A stretch of 7,902 bases of DNA from positions 1-7,902 of the forward strand of contig CAYGTK010000192.1 of assembly GCA_964352775.1 (NCBI GenBank), given 5' to 3'. The position numbers and the translations under genes are program-made. Positions within the stretch are counted from its first letter, which is position 1. Every line of letters begins with the position of its first letter. The DNA comes from CAYGTK01 sp964352775 (GTDB taxonomy: Bacteria; Bacteroidota; Bacteroidia; Chitinophagales; CAIOSU01). The notes under the pieces are model-generated. The model was not told the origin of the DNA. It ran no database searches and saw only the letters and a program-made list of their open reading frames with translations. Shown here piece after piece: positions 6,001-7,902 of this stretch.

Positions 6001-7902
6001 CAACAACAGAAGACATCGATATGCTTTGCCCAGGAGAGTATAGCGTTACCGTAACAGATGGTAATGGTTGTGAAGAGGTAGATACTATTCAGATAACTGA
6101 ATCAGGAACACTATTAGCACAAACATCTGCTACTATGGTAGATTGTAATGGTAATGCAACAGGTTCTGCTTCAGTATCAGCTACTGACGGAACAGCACCA
6201 TATACATTTGCTTGGAGCAACGGTGAAACAACCGCTTCTATCACAGGATTAACTGCTGGAACGTACACAGTAACAGTAACAGATGCTAATGGATGTAATG
6301 ATGTTCGTCAGGCCATAGTAATGCAGCCAGTGACATTAAGCTTGAACATTGTACCTAACGATGTAGACTGTAATGGTGGTAACGATGGAGCATTAGACCT
6401 AACTGTAACGGGTGGAACAATGCCATATACTTATGCTTGGAGCAACGGAGCTACTACACAAGATATTAGTGGCCTTACTGCTGGAACATACGATGTAACA
6501 GTAACTGATGCTAATAACTGTGTGAAAACAGGAACTGGTATTACTGTATTACAGCCAGCTACATTAACTGCCAGCGCTACTTCTACGGAAGTAAGTTGCT
6601 TCGGTGGGAATGACGGAAGTGTAAGCGTAACCGCGCAAGATGGCACAGTACCTTACACTTATGCATGGAGCAATGGTTCTGCAATGGCTACCGTTCAGGG
6701 ATTAGCTATCGGAACATACGATGTAACTGTAACCGATGCTAACGGATGTACTACTACAGCTCAAACTACAGTAGCGCAACCTGGTCCATTAACTTTGGGA
6801 GCAACGCCTACAATGGTAAGCTGTAAAGATGGAAGTGATGGTTCTATTAACCTGACCGTGCAAGGTGGAACATCACCATTCACTTACTCTTGGAATACAG
6901 GAGCAACTACAGAAGATATTTCAGGATTAACTGCTGGTACTTACACGGTAATGGTGGTGGACGCGAACGGTTGTGATGCAAACGTAACACAAGTAGTAGG
7001 CGAGCCAGATGCAATAGCATTGACCTTGACCCCAAGTGCAACAGATTGTAATGGTTCTGATGACGGAACTATTGATCTAACAGTTCAAGGAGGAACGTCT
7101 CCATACACCTATGCATGGAGCAATGGTGAGACTACAGAAGACGTAGCTGGACTAGGAAGTGGTACATACACAGTAACGGTAACTGATGTTAACGGCTGTG
7201 TAGAAACTGAAAGTGCTACTATCAGCCAACCAGATCTATTAACTGCAAGCGCAACATCAGTTGATGTAAGCTGCTTTGGTGGAAACGATGGAAGTGTTGA
7301 CTTGACAGTTCAAGGCGGAACAACTCCATACACTTACGCATGGAGCAACGGAGCTACTACAGAAGATCTTAATGGTCTTTCTGCATTCATCCCGACCTTC
7401 TCCGTGACCATTACGGATGCCAACGGATGTACAACTAAAGCAACAGCAACAGTAAACCAACCAGGACCATTGACCTTAGGAGCAACTCCAACAACGGTAA
7501 GTTGTAAGGATGGTAACGACGGAGCCATTGACCTAACGGTACAAGGTGGAACATCACCATTCACTTACTCTTGGAACACAGGAGCAACAACGGAAGACAT
7601 CAGCGGATTAACTGCTGGTACTTACACGGTAATGGTAGTTGATGCGAACGGTTGTGACGCTAACGTAACACAAGTAGTAGGAGAGCCAGATGCAATAGCA
7701 GTAACATTAGAAGGCTTTGACATTAGCTGCTTCGGTGGTGCCGATGGTGCAGTTGATGCAACAGTAAGCGGTGGAACATCTCCATTTACTTACGCTTGGA
7801 GCAATGGCGCGACTACAGAAGACTTGAATAACATAGTAGCAGGAACATACAGCGTAACCGTAACAGACGTGAACGGATGTATGGATGATGCTACAGTAAC
7901 CA
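1..7902 (+). CDS. Giant SprB-repeat cell-surface protein (internal fragment, both ends missing)
   Basis: The reading frame starting at position 3 is open to 7901 (2,633 codons, no stop), and the first two and last one bases belong to codons cut by the window edges. The translation is rich in Thr, Ala, Gly, Asn and Asp and poor in Lys and Arg. It consists of about 31 tandem modules with the signatures DGSIDLTV, GGTxPYTYxW, ATTEDI, GTYTVTVTDANGC and QP. These are SprB-type repeats. The named family member SprB is a roughly 6,500-residue adhesin of gliding Flavobacterium johnsoniae, moved along the cell surface by the Gld motor and exported by type IX secretion. Two modules carry a larger inserted domain. 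No signal peptide, type IX C-terminal domain or neighbouring gene is visible, so a motility role is unproven and no gene symbol is given. A non-motility SprB-repeat surface or matrix protein is equally possible. The repeat assignment is secure; the cellular role is inferred. Confidence 0.95.
3..1655 (+). repeat. SprB-type module array, block 1 (M0 tail to M7)
   Basis: This block holds the tail of one module (3-71) and seven complete ones: M1 72-296, M2 297-530, M3 531-755, M4 756-980, M5 981-1205, M6 1206-1430 and M7 1431-1655. All are 75 residues except M2, which is 78. Each has one Cys about 14 residues from its start (for example DVKCFGGNDG) and one near its end (NGC or NNC), plus a single Trp in WSNG, WSNS or WNTG. 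Three subtypes recur. B starts LLTA.ATS.DV.CFGGN and ends QPG (M2, M5). C starts PLTLGATPTM and has WNTG, ending VGEPD (M3, M6). A starts AIxLTL.PSATDCNGSDDG and ends QPD (M4, loosely M7). M1 fits no subtype. The order from M2 is B-C-A-B-C-A'. Confidence 0.9.
1656..2408 (+). repeat. M8: SprB-type module split by an inserted domain
   Basis: The first 13 residues (1656-1694) look like an ordinary module head ending at the usual first cysteine (SDLSC, Cys codon 1692). The module resumes at CDGAIDVTTTGG (2232) and runs through the usual WSNG, GTYTVTV and DANGC segments to DEPT. Without the 179-residue insert the module is 72 residues, close to the normal 75, so the domain interrupts a module rather than sitting between two. 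The second half also departs from the ordinary form by having LCPG where other modules have LTAG, which adds a cysteine. M22 (5352-6107) shows the same arrangement. Confidence 0.85.
1695..2231 (+). other. Inserted domain 1 (179 residues, aromatic-rich, probably beta-sandwich)
   Basis: Fragment residues 565-743 do not match the SprB repeat. Visible segments in order are: NSSQIC; a DFRFDGNGG turn; LEYLPN; KLSGSVF; an alternating strand FDIVVWF; the Trp-rich stretch PLNWTDWQAQGGDWKGNA (1914-1967); FQNWTYWDID; NDYAGDTLVI; FGLQIGLAANDKNGNFGASTWF; and the closing GKGDFNLNLDC. There are seven Trp here, against one per ordinary module. The alternating hydrophobic pattern suggests an all-beta fold, and the exposed-looking Trp and Tyr could bind carbohydrate, but this is inference. 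The QIG-AND-KN-GAS-WF and GDFNLNL motifs resemble, from memory, a domain seen in other secreted Bacteroidota proteins that I cannot name with confidence. Its paralogue is at 5391-5930. Base composition looks like that of the surrounding repeats. Confidence 0.8.
2409..2858 (+). repeat. SprB-type modules M9 and M10
   Basis: M9 (2409-2633) follows the split module directly and has an unusual tail, NGCDDVRTAIVTQPG. Only M23, the module after the second split module, shares this DVRxAIVxQP tail. M10 (2634-2858) is a standard subtype C module (PLTLGATPTM, PFTYSWNTG, VGEPD) in which the usual KDGNDGS is replaced by KDASTGS, a variant shared only with M13 and M16 (KNASTGS). M10 therefore looks like the founder or sibling of the recently expanded triplet block that follows. 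Confidence 0.85.
2842..3389 (+). repeat. Exact 548-bp direct repeat, copy 1
   Basis: By eye this stretch is base-for-base identical to 3523-4070, exactly 681 bp downstream. Identity begins after a g/t difference (2841 against 3522) and ends before a t/a difference (3390 against 4071). It spans the end of M10, all of M11 and M12, and the first third of M13. A third copy is exact over 146 bp (4194-4339 matching 2832-2977). Confidence 0.88.
2859..4445 (+). repeat. Higher-order tandem repeat: A-B-C module triplets, 681-bp period
   Basis: Seven modules cycle strictly: M11 A 2859-3083, M12 B 3084-3314, M13 C 3315-3539, M14 A 3540-3764, M15 B 3765-3995, M16 C 3996-4220 and M17 A 4221-4445. Lengths are 225, 231 and 225 bp, giving a 681-bp (227-codon) unit that always keeps frame. 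The B modules are two residues longer because the usual TAGTYTVTV segment is replaced by SAFSPIYSVTI. The A modules here have WSTG in place of WSNG. Copy number could change by recombination without breaking the gene. Within this block lies the 548-bp exact repeat listed separately. Confidence 0.9.
3523..4070 (+). repeat. Exact 548-bp direct repeat, copy 2
   Basis: This is the second copy of 2842-3389. Immediately beyond the right edge the two copies differ at many third-codon positions (tcaggcggaacatct against agcggtggaacagca), so identity stops sharply. The tail of M16 matches M10 (gtaacgcaagcagttggtg), while the tail of M13 has the gtaacccaatcagt form shared with M3 and M19. This mosaic fits unequal crossing-over or gene conversion. 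Confidence 0.88.
4446..5351 (+). repeat. SprB-type module array M18-M21, leading to the second split module
   Basis: M18 (4446-4676, B) carries the variant segment SAFIPTFSVTI and is closest to M28. M19 (4677-4901) is subtype C, with TADTYTVMVV in place of TAGTYTVMVV. M20 (4902-5126) begins like subtype A but has DAICNGNANGS and the irregular WSNSSTLQDPSG, losing the usual ATTED. M21 (5127-5351) begins TLVASITGTDVACFGDTTGSA and resembles the middle of M7 (ISGTDVDCYGDNTGSA), the module just before the first split module. The strict B-C-A cycle ends at M19-M20. Confidence 0.87.
5352..6107 (+). repeat. M22: second SprB-type module split by an inserted domain
   Basis: The head PLELSFTKTDLAC (5352-5390) is a normal module start ending at the first cysteine. 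The module resumes at CDGAIDLTSTGGTSPYTF (5931) and ends with DGNGCEEVDTIQITESG. As in M8, the flanks alone make a 72-residue module, the LTAG position is LCPG-like (LCPGEYSV) and Glu-Glu lies at or just after the final NGC (NGCEE, against NGCTEE in M8). The tail has ESG in place of the usual QP or EP. The shared details show that M8 and M22 derive from one split-module ancestor rather than from two independent insertions. Confidence 0.85.
5391..5930 (+). other. Inserted domain 2 (180 residues), paralogue of inserted domain 1
   Basis: Fragment residues 1797-1976 align along their full length with the domain at 1695-2231 at roughly half identity by eye. Shared segments include NSxQxC, SDFFFDGNKG, YLPN, LTGTVF, FEIEVWF, the invariant 18-residue stretch PLNWTDWQAQGGDWKGNA (5607-5660), WTYYEID, NDYAGDTLII, FQIGDRANDKN, GAATWF and GRGDFNLNLNC. 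It has eight Trp. Variable parts lie between these motifs, for example HAVWLPNLPGG against HALVINGYDGL, and SWSGRGD against DGTGKGD. Surface display of a ligand-binding domain is plausible, but no catalytic motif is evident. The sequence alone does not identify the family for me. Confidence 0.8.
6108..7902 (+). repeat. SprB-type module array, block 3 (M23 to partial M30)
   Basis: Modules are M23 6108-6332, M24 6333-6560, M25 6561-6785, M26 6786-7010, M27 7011-7235, M28 7236-7466, M29 7467-7691 and partial M30 from 7692. M23 has the DVRQAIVMQP tail shared only with M9. M24 (TLSLNIVPNDVDCNGGNDGAL) has no close subtype and one extra residue near its end (GTGITVLQPA). M25 is B-like but with AQDGT where most modules have GGT. 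From M25 the order is again B-C-A-B-C (M25-M29). M26 and M29 share an ANVTQVVGEPD tail not seen in the earlier C modules, so this group diversified separately. M30 sits at an A position and begins AIAVTL, but has a CFGGADG loop. Confidence 0.88.

Noticed and set aside
1..7902. Regular repeats as a possible CRISPR array or non-coding satellite
   Set aside because: The period is 225-231 bp, always a multiple of three; differences between copies are mostly synonymous, and the protein pattern is conserved. This is a coding repeat array.
1..7902. Naming the gene sprB
   Set aside because: The repeats are SprB-type, but many Bacteroidota proteins carry them. The ends and neighbouring genes needed to claim orthology are not in the window.

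Overview
The whole window lies inside one very large protein gene on the + strand. Reading from position 3 (codons TAC ACA GTA ...), the frame stays open for 2,633 codons to position 7901. It has no stop, no start region, no ribosome binding site and no terminator, so both gene ends lie outside the window. I translated the frame line by line and found no frameshift. There is no intergenic DNA and no sign of an RNA gene, mobile element or CRISPR array.

The protein is an array of about 31 modules, mostly 75 residues long, of the SprB-repeat type. Each follows the pattern x-L-x-(11)-C-x(3)-(N/D)DGSIDLTVxGGTxPYTYxWSNGATTEDIxGLxAGTYTVTVTDANGC-x(9)-QP. SprB is the giant surface adhesin of gliding Bacteroidota such as Flavobacterium johnsoniae, exported by the type IX secretion system. 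The window therefore points to a Bacteroidota genome. Moderate GC (37% and 47% in two lines counted by hand) fits but does not narrow this down. Whether this protein drives gliding, or is another SprB-repeat surface protein, cannot be told without its ends and neighbours.

Layout: modules M0-M7 (1-1655) are ordinary repeats. M8 (1656-2408) carries a 179-residue aromatic-rich domain spliced in directly after its first cysteine. M9-M21 (2409-5351) are ordinary repeats, mostly cycling through three subtypes in the order B-C-A with a 681-bp period. M22 (5352-6107) carries a second, clearly paralogous inserted domain of 180 residues. M23-M30 (6108-7902) return to ordinary repeats, regaining the B-C-A order from M25. 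The two insert-bearing modules and their neighbours are 3,696 bp apart, so the array has three nested periods: 225 bp (module), 681 bp (triplet) and about 3.7 kb (macro-unit).

At DNA level two stretches of 548 bp (2842-3389 and 3523-4070) look identical base for base, while the flanking copies differ at many synonymous sites. This marks a recent in-frame duplication or gene conversion, or an assembly problem.

The simplest working picture is a long, disulphide-stabilised stalk of beta-sandwich modules that displays larger inserted domains, possibly ligand binding, at regular intervals. The fold, the disulphides and the binding role are inference.
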